From positions 61,851-125,850 of the forward strand of contig JAIQZQ010000007.1 of NCBI GenBank assembly GCA_021777105.1: 64,000 nt of DNA, read 5' to 3'. Source of the DNA: Candidatus Anammoxibacter sp. GTDB taxonomy: Bacteria > Planctomycetota > Brocadiia > Brocadiales > Anammoxibacteraceae. A program made the position numbers and the translations under genes. The notes below the pieces were generated by a model. It ran no database searches, was not told the DNA's origin, and saw only the letters and a program-made list of their open reading frames with translations. Below, one piece after another: positions 8,915 to 17,782 of this stretch (the first letter of the stretch is position 1; every line of letters begins with the position of its first letter).

Positions 8915-10294
8915 ATGAGTGTTGACAAAATCTTAGTTGTAGACGACGATCCAATGAGCCGCGAATATGTTTATGAGGCGCTAACCCAAAAAGGTTATGA
9001 AGCATCCATGGCTAATAGCGGCGAAAAAGCCCTGGAAGCAATTAAGAGCAAGGATTTTGACCTTGTTTTTTCAGATATGAAGATGCCCGGAATGGACGGC
9101 CTTCAGCTTATGGAAGCGGTTAATGAAGTTTCTCCTCAGACAATTTTTGCGATAATGACAGCGTACGGCACTATTGAGTCGGCTGTTGACGCAATTAGAA
9201 ACGGGGCTTGCGACTATATTATAAAACCGTTTTCGCCGGATCACTTAAATCTTCTGATTCAACGAATTGAAGAGAAACAAAAACTGGTCAACGAAAATAA
9301 ATATTGGAGAGCTAAATCTACCAAGAATGGCGGAGACAACCTTGTTTTTGAGAAAAATTCCATAATGAACACTTTGTATAACCAGACCGTTAAAATAGCG
9401 CAGAGCAAGGCCGGCGTCCTGATTCAGGGCGAAAGCGGCACCGGCAAAGAGTTGATAGCGCGCGCCATTCACCTAAACAGTCCAAGGGCGAACAAACCGT
9501 TTATCAGGGTTAATTGCGCCGCTCTTACCGAGACTTTGCTTGAAAGTGAACTGTTTGGACATGAAAAAGGGGCGTTTACCGGGGCTGTGTTAAAAAGAGA
9601 AGGTAGGTTTGAATTAGCTAATGAAGGCACTCTTTTGCTGGATGAAATTACCGAGATTTCAATGGTAGTGCAGGCCAAATTGTTAAGGGTTTTGGAGGAA
9701 GAGGAGTTTGAAAGGGTGGGCGGGTCAAAAACAATCAAGGTTGATGTAAGGATAATAGCCACAACCAACAGAGATATTGTTGAAGAGGTTAAAAAAGGCA
9801 ACTTCAGGCAGGATCTTTATTATAGATTAAATGTTATCCCACAATATGTTGCTCCGCTTCGCGAAAGAAAAGGCGATATTCGATTGTTGAGCAACTATTT
9901 CCTCGACAAATTTAAGGCCGAAGCAAATGGCTCCGCAAAATCAATTAGCCCTGAAGCAATGAAGGCGTTATGCGAGTATGATTGGCCGGGCAATGTCCGT
10001 GAGCTTAGGAATATGGTGCATAGGGCCGTGCTAATGGCAAATGGAGACGAAATAGGGCCGGAGCACTTCTTTGATGGATATAAGATGATTGAGTTGCAAA
10101 ATGACAATAACGCGTTGCATGCCGGCAGATCCATAGAGGATATGGAGAAAGAATTAATTTTGAAAACGTTGAAATATACAACAGGCAACAAAGAGGATGC
10201 GGCAAAGATGTTAAAAATCACGACACGCACTTTAAGGAACAAGTTGCATAAATACGATGAGTTTGATGATAAAAAAATTAATGAACGGTTTTAA
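8915..10294 (+). CDS. NtrC-family sigma-54 activator, FlrC-like flagellar regulator
   Basis: The start at 8915 is preferred because GGAGA at 8904-8908 then lies at normal distance; an in-frame ATG at 8900 would overlap that site. The protein has 459 aa. The receiver has D10-D11-D12, phospho-acceptor D54 and K104. The AAA+ domain has Walker A GESGTGKE (172-179), a canonical GAFTGA loop (219-224) and Walker B LLLDEITEI. A Fis-type HTH lies at the C-terminus (TTGNKEDAAKMLKITTRTLRNKL). It sits directly before flgB, which fits class III-type activation of basal-body genes as known for FlrC in Vibrio. Unlike the first regulator in the window, its sigma-54 loop is standard. Confidence 0.9.
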   Translation: MSVDKILVVDDDPMSREYVYEALTQKGYEASMANSGEKALEAIKSKDFDLVFSDMKMPGMDGLQLMEAVNEVSPQTIFAIMTAYGTIESAVDAIRNGACDYIIKPFSPDHLNLLIQRIEEKQKLVNENKYWRAKSTKNGGDNLVFEKNSIMNTLYNQTVKIAQSKAGVLIQGESGTGKELIARAIHLNSPRANKPFIRVNCAALTETLLESELFGHEKGAFTGAVLKREGRFELANEGTLLLDEITEISMVVQAKLLRVLEEEEFERVGGSKTIKVDVRIIATTNRDIVEEVKKGNFRQDLYYRLNVIPQYVAPLRERKGDIRLLSNYFLDKFKAEANGSAKSISPEAMKALCEYDWPGNVRELRNMVHRAVLMANGDEIGPEHFFDGYKMIELQNDNNALHAGRSIEDMEKELILKTLKYTTGNKEDAAKMLKITTRTLRNKLHKYDEFDDKKINERF

Positions 10295-10329
10295 TTTTTT
10301 TTCTTAATAATTTTGCAAGGAGACTACAA

Positions 10330-10701
10330 ATGTTTGATATCGCATCAGGAAACACAACGACTCTTTTAAATAAAATGATTGACTATTCCGCAATGAAACA
10401 AAAGGTTGTATCCAACAACCTTGCAAACGTTAACACTCCGGGATATAAGAGGTTAGATATAAGTTTCGACAGAGAATTAAAAGATATTTCGAACAATAGA
10501 GACGCTATTAAAGATGTTCAATTCAAAGTTGCCGACGATGCCAACGCCGCCAAAGAGGCAAATTCCAGAAACGACGGAAACACGGTTAACGTTGATAAAG
10601 AGGTTTCGGAATTGATGCAAAACTCGTTGTCATATAATGTATATGTTCAACTTATGGCAAAAAAGTTTACATTAATAAAATCAGCTATGAGCCCGCGTTA
10701 A
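10330..10701 (+). CDS. flgB: Flagellar basal-body proximal rod protein FlgB
   Basis: This 123-aa protein has the FlgB pattern: an N-terminal helix and the rod signature KQKVVSNNLANVNTPGYKRLDISF (about 24-47), then a C-terminal helix (VDKEVSELMQNSLSYNVYVQLMAKKFTLIKSAM) that packs in the rod. FlgB forms the part of the rod nearest the MS ring and is exported by the flagellar type III apparatus without a cleaved signal. AAGGAG lies 9 bases before the ATG. It opens the classical flgB-flgC-fliE-fliF block. Confidence 0.96.
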   Translation: MFDIASGNTTTLLNKMIDYSAMKQKVVSNNLANVNTPGYKRLDISFDRELKDISNNRDAIKDVQFKVADDANAAKEANSRNDGNTVNVDKEVSELMQNSLSYNVYVQLMAKKFTLIKSAMSPR

Positions 10702-10713
10702 AAGAGTTTTGTT

Positions 10714-10731
10714 TTTGGCATTGAATTTGCT
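10714..10731 (+). promoter_or_regulatory. Candidate sigma-54 promoter between flgB and flgC
   Basis: TTTGGCATTGAATTTGCT has GG (10717-10718) and GC (10729-10730) spaced by 10 bases and matches TTGGCA...TTTGC well. It lies 13 bases after the flgB stop and 57 bases before flgC. It could give flgC and the genes after it an internal start site in addition to readthrough from flgB. Confidence 0.55.
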
Positions 10732-10788
10732 CATATAAAACATCATTAATTTAAATTTCTAATAAAAAAACAAAGGAGGGAGAAAATC

Positions 10789-11229
10789 ATGGGAAACAAA
10801 GGGCTTTTCTCCATAATGGATATTGGATCAACAGGGCTTATGGCCGAACGCACAAGGATGAACGTGATCGCAAACAACATTGCAAATTCAAATACGCATA
10901 AAACAGCTGACGGCAAGCCTTTTAGAAGGCAGGTTGTTGTATTTACGCCAAAGTTTGATGAAGAGCTTAACAATTCAAGCAAGGGCGACATGCAGCTCGG
11001 AGGCGTTGAAATTAAAGAGATCAAAGTAACGAAAGAACCGTTTCCAAAGATGTATATGCCTGATCATCCAGACGCTGATAAGGACGGCAATGTTCTTAGA
11101 TCAAATGTTAACGGCGCTGTTGAAATGGTCGATATGATGACTGCTTCGCGCGCTTATGAGGCAAATCTGGCCATTTTAAGGTCTGCGCAAAAGATGATTA
11201 ATAAGACTATGAGCGCTTTCCAGCGTTAA
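10789..11229 (+). CDS. flgC: Flagellar basal-body rod protein FlgC
   Basis: This 146-aa protein has the FlgC N-terminal rod motif (ERTRMNVIANNIANSNT, about 24-40), the middle PDHPDADKDGNVLRSNVN segment typical of FlgC, and the C-terminal helix VEMVDMMTASRAYEANLAILRSAQKM. It is a proximal rod subunit. A strong AAGGAGGGAG ribosome site precedes the ATG. Length and order (flgB, flgC, fliE) are those of the family. Confidence 0.97.
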   Translation: MGNKGLFSIMDIGSTGLMAERTRMNVIANNIANSNTHKTADGKPFRRQVVVFTPKFDEELNNSSKGDMQLGGVEIKEIKVTKEPFPKMYMPDHPDADKDGNVLRSNVNGAVEMVDMMTASRAYEANLAILRSAQKMINKTMSAFQR

Positions 11230-11327
11230 ATGTTGTTGAAAAATTAGACGTGGCGTGATAAAATTAACGTGTTACGCCGGAACAAGTAGTAAACAGTTAT
11301 ATATCAATATGTTAAGGAGATAATAAA

Positions 11328-11636
11328 ATGGAAATTTCACAATTAAGGCCGGAAGGTATTGAAGGTGCTAATAAGAGCGCGGGGCTAAAAAAATTAACCG
11401 GCGAAAACAATAGCGGCGCTTCGTTTAAAGATACAATGGGTGGATTTGTTGATGATGTAAACAATATGCAGGTTAAGGCTGATACCGCGATTGAAGACTT
11501 TGCAACCGGAAAAGCTGAAAATATCCACGAAGTTATGATTTCTATGCAAAAGGCTGAAATGAGTTTTAAATTTTTGATGCAAACGCGCAATAAGCTTGTT
11601 GACGCATATAAAGAGGTAATGAGATTGCAGGTATAA
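11328..11636 (+). CDS. fliE: Flagellar hook-basal body protein FliE
   Basis: The protein has 102 aa. The C-terminal two-thirds is the FliE domain (SFKDTMGGFVDDVNNMQVKADTAIEDFATG, IHEVMISMQKAEMSFKFLMQTRNKLVDAYKEVMRLQV). FliE joins the MS ring to the rod and is needed for export of rod subunits. AAGGAGAT precedes the start. It lies between flgC and fliF as usual. Confidence 0.96.
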   Translation: MEISQLRPEGIEGANKSAGLKKLTGENNSGASFKDTMGGFVDDVNNMQVKADTAIEDFATGKAENIHEVMISMQKAEMSFKFLMQTRNKLVDAYKEVMRLQV

Positions 11637-11733
11637 ATCACTATTTTTAATTGATTGTTGATTTTTTAAACTGTGGCTAAAAAACGACAATCAATTAAAA
11701 ATATGAATTTTAAAAAAAAAAGGACTAATTATT

Positions 11734-13452
11734 ATGAATGAATCAGTGAAAAAAATTATAGATCAAATGCGCGGCGTCTGGAAAGAGATGAATTTCAGCG
11801 CTAGATTCATGTCCAGCGTGTTGCTGCTGGGAGCAGTCATAGGGTTTGGATTTTGGATAAGTTTTATGCAAAAAGAGGAATATGGCATGCTTTACAGTGG
11901 CAAAGACACAAAAGAGGTTGGCCAGATTGTTAATTATTTAAGAGATAATGATTTGCCTTTTAGATTGAAGGATGCGGGAAAGACGGTTTACATTCCTGTT
12001 GAAAGAATATATGAAACAAGGTTGAACCTTTCCACCGAAGGCCTTATGCAAGGTAAAACAGGGTTTGAGATGTTTGACGAGGTAAAATTCGGTGTGACAA
12101 GTTTCGCGCAGAAAGTTAATTATAGAAGGGCTTTGCAAGGGGAGCTGGCCAGGACGATTTCGCAACTTGAACCTGTTGATTCTGCCAGCGTGCAGGTTGT
12201 AATTCCCGACGAATCTCTTTTTATTGAAGAGGAGAAAACTACCACGGCGTCAATTGTCCTTAAACTAAAAGCCGGCCGTTATTTAAGCCAGCAACAAGTG
12301 TCCGGCATAGTGCAGCTTGTTTCATCCGGCGTGGAAGGACTAAAACCGAATAACGTGACTATTACGGATAGCGGTGGAAATTTGCTGACGGTAAAAGAAT
12401 CGTCATCAATGATTTCAAAGAATAATGAGCAGCTGGATTTGCAGAAACGCATTGAAGAATATTATGTTCAGAAAGCCAGAGAAATAGTTTATAGAGTACT
12501 TGGAACCGGTCGTGCTGTAGTTAAAGTAAGCGCCGATATGGAATACAAAAACGTTGAAGAGAAACATGTTATTTATGATCCAGATCGAAAAGTGCCTAAA
12601 ACTCAAAGGGTTGTTACCAGAGTGTCGGGGGGGCCTTCCAGAAGCGGTGGCGTGCCCGGCGCCGATTCAAATATTAGGCAAGTCGGCCTTGTTCAGGAAG
12701 TTGGCACGCAGAATGAAGAAGAGACAATACAGACGGAATATGACACTAGCAGGGTGGAAAGGCTTGTGTCGAAAAACGCCGGCGTGCTTCAAAAACTCAG
12801 TGTGGCAATATTGGTTGACGGCAACTATGAAACCGTTGAAGAGGACGGGGAGGAGCTTAGAAAATATATTCCTCTGTCTCAGGCTACTTTAAATCATCTC
12901 GGATCGCTTGTAAAGAATGCTTTGGGTATTTCTGAAACAAGAGGAGATAGCGTTGATATAAAAAATTTGCAGTTTAGGGAAGAAGAGCCGGAAGAAGTTG
13001 TGGCGAAGAAAAATCCTATTGTGCAAATTCTAATGGACAATGTCGCATTGCTTGTTACTTTAGTTTCGTTCTTGATGTTTGCCATGATCGTCTTAAAGAA
13101 AATGAAGTCTCGCGTTGAGTTGTTGAAAGAGGCTCCAGCTGATTTGAAAAAGATGACGAGATTGACGCGAGATGAAAGACTCAAAGAGAAACTCGCGGCG
13201 GAAGGAATAGAAATGGCGGAAGATGCCGATCAGGATAAATTGGTTGACGAAGTAGACGAAGCTATGGCGCAGAAGAAGTATGAAGGTATTAAAGAGGGTA
13301 TGATTAAGTCTGCCGCCATGAAAGAGTTGATCCAGAAACCTGGTAAAGAGATTAATGAAGATTTGGAAATATTTAAGATTGATGTGCAGAAAACGGTTAG
13401 CAAGAAAGTTGACGCTGCCGCGGTAATCCTTAAGAAATGGTTGTCGCAATAA
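11734..13452 (+). CDS. fliF: Flagellar MS-ring protein FliF
   Basis: This 572-aa protein has an N-terminal membrane segment (about 25-48), the YscJ/FliF ring-building motifs (EYGMLYSGKDTKEVGQIVNYLRDNDLPFRLKD), the FliF middle domain with VSADMEYKNVEEKHVIYDPDR, a second membrane segment (about 433-452, VALLVTLVSFLMFAMIVL) and a C-terminal cytoplasmic region. The C-terminal tail is longer and more charged than in enterobacteria and ends close to fliG, with which it interacts. It forms the MS ring in the inner membrane around the export gate. Confidence 0.96.
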   Translation: MNESVKKIIDQMRGVWKEMNFSARFMSSVLLLGAVIGFGFWISFMQKEEYGMLYSGKDTKEVGQIVNYLRDNDLPFRLKDAGKTVYIPVERIYETRLNLSTEGLMQGKTGFEMFDEVKFGVTSFAQKVNYRRALQGELARTISQLEPVDSASVQVVIPDESLFIEEEKTTTASIVLKLKAGRYLSQQQVSGIVQLVSSGVEGLKPNNVTITDSGGNLLTVKESSSMISKNNEQLDLQKRIEEYYVQKAREIVYRVLGTGRAVVKVSADMEYKNVEEKHVIYDPDRKVPKTQRVVTRVSGGPSRSGGVPGADSNIRQVGLVQEVGTQNEEETIQTEYDTSRVERLVSKNAGVLQKLSVAILVDGNYETVEEDGEELRKYIPLSQATLNHLGSLVKNALGISETRGDSVDIKNLQFREEEPEEVVAKKNPIVQILMDNVALLVTLVSFLMFAMIVLKKMKSRVELLKEAPADLKKMTRLTRDERLKEKLAAEGIEMAEDADQDKLVDEVDEAMAQKKYEGIKEGMIKSAAMKELIQKPGKEINEDLEIFKIDVQKTVSKKVDAAAVILKKWLSQ

Positions 13453-13470
13453 AACAAAGGAAATTAAATT

Positions 13471-14460
13471 ATGGCTAAATTGATACCAAGTGAAAAAGCG
13501 GCTCTGGTCTTATCCACGTTGGATGAAGATACGGCTGTCGACATCATCAAATGCTTGACTGATACTGAAGTTGGAATAATTACTGAGGAAATCGCCAGGC
13601 TTAGAGATGTTGACGATATGACTATGGCCAGGATTCTGGTTGAATTTACAGAAGAGATGGAGGGCATAGACTACTTTGACGACTTGAAAGATATCCTGAA
13701 AAAAGCCTTGGGAAGCAGGAAATCAGATGAAATATTAGCCTTAATTAATCCAGAGGAGGAGAGACCGTTTGCAAACCTGATAAATTTAAGCGCAGATCAG
13801 TTGCTCTATATTTTAACAGGCGAAAATCCGCAGACAATAGCCCTTGTGCTTTACTTTGTGTCGCCGGAGAAAGCGTCGGCTATATTTAACAAGATATCCC
13901 CAAAAATCAGGGGTGAAGTTATTATGCGCATGGCCACCATGGACTTGCCGCCAAAAAGTCTTTTGATGAAGATAAGCCTTCTAATTGAAGCTAAAGCCAA
14001 AAAGACTGAGATCAGGCAGGAAACACCGAAAGAAATCAGGTTGAAAACAATTGCTGATATCATTAGCGGCATGGACAGAAATATGGAAAGGGCCATTACT
14101 GACTTTATTGAAAAAAGAGACCCGAAACTCAGCACGGAAATTAGAAAACGATTGTTTGTGTTTGAAGATCTTGTCTCTGTTACGGACGAAGGTCTGCGAA
14201 AAGCTCTTAGCGGTATAGACGCTCTTGAAGTGGCCCTTGCGCTTAAAACGGCCCCGCTTGAAGTTCGAAACAAAGTTCTTAACAATCTCTCAAAACGTGT
14301 AAAAGACGGCGTTAAAGAGGAAATGGACGCTATGGGCCCGAAGAAATTGTCTGAAGTTGAAGAGTCTCAACAAAAATTAGTTGACTCTATAAAACAGATT
14401 GACGTTCAGGAAGGGCCTATTATTATGAGAGGCGAAGAAAAGGCGGATCAATACGTATGA
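13471..14460 (+). CDS. fliG: Flagellar motor switch protein FliG
   Basis: The protein has 329 aa, the usual FliG length. It has three armadillo-like domains: FliF-binding N-terminal (about 1-105), middle (AIFNKISPKIRGEVIMRMATM, about 130-190) and C-terminal torque domain with charged residues (IRKRLFVFEDLVSVTDEGLRKAL). It couples MotA stator motion to rotor rotation. The stop overlaps the fliH start as ATGA, so the two are translationally coupled. A 35-residue tail follows the torque helix. Confidence 0.96.
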   Translation: MAKLIPSEKAALVLSTLDEDTAVDIIKCLTDTEVGIITEEIARLRDVDDMTMARILVEFTEEMEGIDYFDDLKDILKKALGSRKSDEILALINPEEERPFANLINLSADQLLYILTGENPQTIALVLYFVSPEKASAIFNKISPKIRGEVIMRMATMDLPPKSLLMKISLLIEAKAKKTEIRQETPKEIRLKTIADIISGMDRNMERAITDFIEKRDPKLSTEIRKRLFVFEDLVSVTDEGLRKALSGIDALEVALALKTAPLEVRNKVLNNLSKRVKDGVKEEMDAMGPKKLSEVEESQQKLVDSIKQIDVQEGPIIMRGEEKADQYV

Positions 14461-15245
14461 CAAGAAACATTTTTCCCAGACCCGCAATTGGCGGAGCTCT
14501 TACTTTAGGCGGCGTCTCTGAACGTGAAATAGAGACAAAAAAATTGGAGGCTTTAGAGCAGGAAAGAATTGATAAAGAAGCCGAACTGGAAGCCGCAAAG
14601 GACGAGTATTTCGACAAGGGCCGGTCAGAAGCCACAATTGAGTTCACTCAAATGGTTGAAGAGACAAAAAAGACCGCGTACGAAGAGGGATATATAAACG
14701 GCAGAACCGACGCCACTGAAGAGTTAAACCCTAAATACGAGGCCATGAAAGCGATTTTTGACCAATGGGATATTGAAAAAGCGAATTTTTTAAAAGAAAT
14801 GGAGCAGGATGCCCTTGAACTATCATTAGCCCTGGAAAAAAAAATTGTTGGTTATGAAATACAGAAAAACAGCGAGCCTTTAAAACATGCAATTGCCGAG
14901 TCGTTGAAAATGATTCGCGACAGGAAGAAACTGGTAGTTCGGGTTTCACGCGACGATGAGGAGTATTTTAATCAAGGCGCTTTAGAGTTTGTAAAAACGT
15001 TAGGCGAAGATATTGAGGTTGTTCCGGACGTAAGCGTTGCGCAGGGAGGTTGTGTTGTTGAGACAAGCATGGGCAATGTTGACGCTACGCTTGAAACTCG
15101 CTGGACGAAAATAATTGAAATGTTTTTTGCGGGAATTGAACGGGGAGATAATGACATACTTAGCGACATGCTCTCGGAAACTCAAGAGCATGAATCCGAT
15201 GCAGTATGTGGGGAAGGTGACGAAGATAGCGGGCCTGTCGGTTGA
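14457..15245 (+). CDS. fliH: Flagellar assembly protein FliH
   Basis: This 262-aa protein has a long charged helical N-terminal half (about 20-110) and a FliH/YscL-type C-terminal domain (LALEKKIVGYEIQKNSEPLKHAIAESLKMI, VVPDVSVAQGGCVVETSMGNVDATLETRWTKIIEMF). FliH regulates the FliI ATPase and brings it to the export gate. It begins in an ATGA overlap with fliG. Its last 32 codons lie over the start of fliI. Confidence 0.92.
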   Translation: MTRNIFPRPAIGGALTLGGVSEREIETKKLEALEQERIDKEAELEAAKDEYFDKGRSEATIEFTQMVEETKKTAYEEGYINGRTDATEELNPKYEAMKAIFDQWDIEKANFLKEMEQDALELSLALEKKIVGYEIQKNSEPLKHAIAESLKMIRDRKKLVVRVSRDDEEYFNQGALEFVKTLGEDIEVVPDVSVAQGGCVVETSMGNVDATLETRWTKIIEMFFAGIERGDNDILSDMLSETQEHESDAVCGEGDEDSGPVG

Positions 15246-16461
15246 ATCATTAGGCCCGCAAGTTACTTATGGAGAACTCTGCCACATATATATGAAAAAT
15301 GGGGAACGCGTTCCCGCCGAGGTTGTGGGTTTTAAGGGAAACACCGTAATTTTGATGCCTATAGGAACCCTTGACATGATTATGCCCGGGAGCGATGTGA
15401 TTGGAACATCATCGGCAATCAATGTTAAAGTAGGCGACGCTCTTATTGGCAGGGTGTTGGACGGTTTGGGAAACCCGATAGATAAAATAGGCCCCCTTGA
15501 GTTGGACGAAGAGGCGGCTCTTTATAGAGAGCCGCCAAACCCTTTGGATAGGGAAACAATAACCGAGCCTATAGGTTTGGGCATAAGAGCCATAGATGGA
15601 TTATTAACTTGCGGAAAAGGGCAAAGGTTAGGCATTTTTGCCGGCACCGGTGTTGGAAAAAGCACCCTGATCGGCAAGATAGCTAAAGAATCCGTTTCAG
15701 ATATCAATGTTATAGCGTTAATTGGCGAAAGGGGAAAAGAGGTCAGGGAATTTGTTGAGAATCAGCTTGGCGAAAAAGGGTTGCAAAAATCCGTATTAAT
15801 CGTGGCAACTTCCGACAAATCTCCTCTTTTGCGTTTAAAGGGCGCTTTCACCGCTATGGCTATAGCTGAATATTTTCGCGATAAAGGGAAGGACGTTATG
15901 CTTCTGGTTGACTCAATAACCAGAATGGCGCATGCTTTACGAGAAATTGGGCTTGCAATAGGCGAGCCTCCAACCACCAGAGGATTTACGCCTTCCGTAT
16001 TTTCAACGCTTCCAAAATTTCTTGAAAGGGCCGGACATTCCGACAAGGGATCAATTACAGGCATTTATACAGTTCTTGTTGAAGGGGACGATTTTGACGA
16101 GCCTATTTCCGACGCCGTAAGAGGTTTGCTTGACGGCCATATCGTCTTATCGCGCCAATATTTCATGAAGGGTCAATATCCAGCTTTGGACATTATGGGT
16201 AGCATAAGCCGGTGCATGATTGATATTGTGTCTCCAGAGCACAGAAAGGCGGCTGAATCTTTTAGAAGAACTTTTGCCGCGTATAAGGATGTTGAAGACA
16301 TGGTAAATATAGGCGCTTACAAAAAAGGCGGCAACCGTGAGATTGATTACGCAATTGATATGATGCCTAAACTGACTAATTATATAAAGCAGGAGGTAGG
16401 CGAAGAGAGCCTTTTTGAGCAAAGCATTGCAGATTTAACGCAGCTGTTTAACGGTAACTGA
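15151..16461 (+). CDS. fliI: Flagellum-specific ATP synthase FliI (export ATPase)
   Basis: With the start at 15151 (GGGGAG at 15142-15147) the protein has 436 aa. An upstream in-frame ATG (15115) has no ribosome site; later ATGs (15190, 15199) would leave under 8 residues before the conserved GKVTKIAGLSVESLGP strand. The F1-ATPase-like core has P-loop GTGVGKST, Walker B VMLLVDSITRMA and the FliI signature GSITGIYTVLVEGDD. It powers type III export of flagellar subunits with FliH and FliJ. The chosen start overlaps fliH by 95 nt, which is long for this operon. Confidence 0.95.
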   Translation: MTYLATCSRKLKSMNPMQYVGKVTKIAGLSVESLGPQVTYGELCHIYMKNGERVPAEVVGFKGNTVILMPIGTLDMIMPGSDVIGTSSAINVKVGDALIGRVLDGLGNPIDKIGPLELDEEAALYREPPNPLDRETITEPIGLGIRAIDGLLTCGKGQRLGIFAGTGVGKSTLIGKIAKESVSDINVIALIGERGKEVREFVENQLGEKGLQKSVLIVATSDKSPLLRLKGAFTAMAIAEYFRDKGKDVMLLVDSITRMAHALREIGLAIGEPPTTRGFTPSVFSTLPKFLERAGHSDKGSITGIYTVLVEGDDFDEPISDAVRGLLDGHIVLSRQYFMKGQYPALDIMGSISRCMIDIVSPEHRKAAESFRRTFAAYKDVEDMVNIGAYKKGGNREIDYAIDMMPKLTNYIKQEVGEESLFEQSIADLTQLFNGN

Positions 16462-16492
16462 TTATGAGAAATTTTTTAATTTTGCGGGTTGA

Positions 16493-16945
16493 ATGATGAA
16501 AAAATTTAATTTTCGATTACAAAAATTACTGAACCTTGAAGATCAACGCGAGCAGCAAGAAAAGATGAAATTGCAGTCTTTAACAAACAAACTGCGCGGA
16601 CAGGAGAAAATACTGGGATTTTTAAAAGATTCATTGCTCAAGAACCAGACAGATTTAGCCGGCAATAGAAGCGAATCGACTAACGCTCAACAGCTAATGC
16701 TGCTTCATAATTATATAGTGGGCCTTAATGAGCGTATTGAATATCAGACAAAGATGATCAATGAAGCCGGCGCCGAAGTTGAAAACTGTCGAAACGATTT
16801 GATTGAAATCCAGAAAGACCGCAAAATACTGGAAAAGATAAAGGAAAAGGATAAAGAGGAGTATACTCTTTTTATTAGGAAAAACGAGATCAAGCAGTTT
16901 GACGATATTTTTACAGGAAGGCAGTTTGCAAAGGAAAATGCTTGA
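16493..16945 (+). CDS. fliJ: Flagellar export protein FliJ
   Basis: This 150-aa, almost wholly coiled-coil protein begins FNFRLQKLLNLEDQREQQEKMKLQ, the typical FliJ opening, and follows fliI after 31 bp. FliJ is the central stalk of the FliI ATPase ring and a chaperone-escort factor. Sequence conservation in this family is low, so the call rests on length, heptad pattern and position. Tandem ATGATG codons make the exact first residue uncertain. Confidence 0.85.
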   Translation: MMKKFNFRLQKLLNLEDQREQQEKMKLQSLTNKLRGQEKILGFLKDSLLKNQTDLAGNRSESTNAQQLMLLHNYIVGLNERIEYQTKMINEAGAEVENCRNDLIEIQKDRKILEKIKEKDKEEYTLFIRKNEIKQFDDIFTGRQFAKENA

Positions 16946-17049
16946 GATTGGAAATTATGTTAAATGTTTGTTTTATTAACCGCTTCAATTTTATTTTACA
17001 AAATTGTTGTTAACAACGATTTGCAAAAATTTATTATGGATTAAAGAAA

Positions 17050-17760
17050 ATGTTTGGCAAGAAATTAATTGTTTTTGCTTTTTTCGGATTGATGGTTTTT
17101 GGGGGCTCTATTGCCGCAATGCTGATGCTCGGTAAATATGTCCCTAATCCTGTAACCAGAACCGCGCAGGGAAGCGCAAGCTCCGCAACGGGCGGGCAGG
17201 CAAAAAGCTCCAGGGTGAAAAAGACAAAAACAAATAAAATTATAGAGAAAATGTACTACCAACAATCCTCTGGCGGCAAAAAAGAAGCAGGCGCAGGCGT
17301 TGATAAAGGCAAGTACGACACCATGAAATCCGCAAAAATTGTAAAAGAGATTCGGAAACTGAAAAAGAAGTATGAATCCAGACATCTTGAAATTTCCGCG
17401 CAAAAGAAGAAATTGGATACATTGAAGGAGGAGCTTATATCTGAACGGAAGAAAATGGATAAGCTTAAAAAAGAGCTGACGGACAACCTTGAAAAAATAA
17501 ACGAATCAAAGAAACAGATGCAGGACAGCATGGCTGTTATGGATGATCAGGAGGCCAACAATATGAAATTGTTGGCCAGTATTTATTCCGGGATGAAGCC
17601 AAAGCAGGCGGCTTCTATTATTTCAAAGATGGATCAGCGAACAGCTGTAAAACTTTTAAAATTAATGGATCAACGGAATTCCGCAAAGATTATGCAGGAT
17701 GTCGATCCTGCAATGGCTGTTAAGCTAAGCGAAAGCATAAGAGGCTCTACAATTGATTAA
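17050..17760 (+). CDS. MotE-like / MgtE N-domain flagellar protein
   Basis: The protein has 236 aa. It has an N-terminal membrane segment (about 5-27, VFAFFGLMVFGGSIAAMLMLG), a low-complexity linker, a strong coiled coil (about 100-165), and a C-terminal MgtE-N/FliG-like helical domain (about 170-225; LASIYSGMKPKQAASIISKMDQRTAVKLLKLMDQ). This architecture is that of the MotE-type proteins found beside fliJ or the stator genes in many bacteria, where MotE is a periplasmic chaperone for MotC or FlgI-type rings. Here it lies just before motA. The exact role is inferred. Confidence 0.75.
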   Translation: MFGKKLIVFAFFGLMVFGGSIAAMLMLGKYVPNPVTRTAQGSASSATGGQAKSSRVKKTKTNKIIEKMYYQQSSGGKKEAGAGVDKGKYDTMKSAKIVKEIRKLKKKYESRHLEISAQKKKLDTLKEELISERKKMDKLKKELTDNLEKINESKKQMQDSMAVMDDQEANNMKLLASIYSGMKPKQAASIISKMDQRTAVKLLKLMDQRNSAKIMQDVDPAMAVKLSESIRGSTID

Positions 17761-17782
17761 AAATTAAAAAGGAGAAGTTGTT

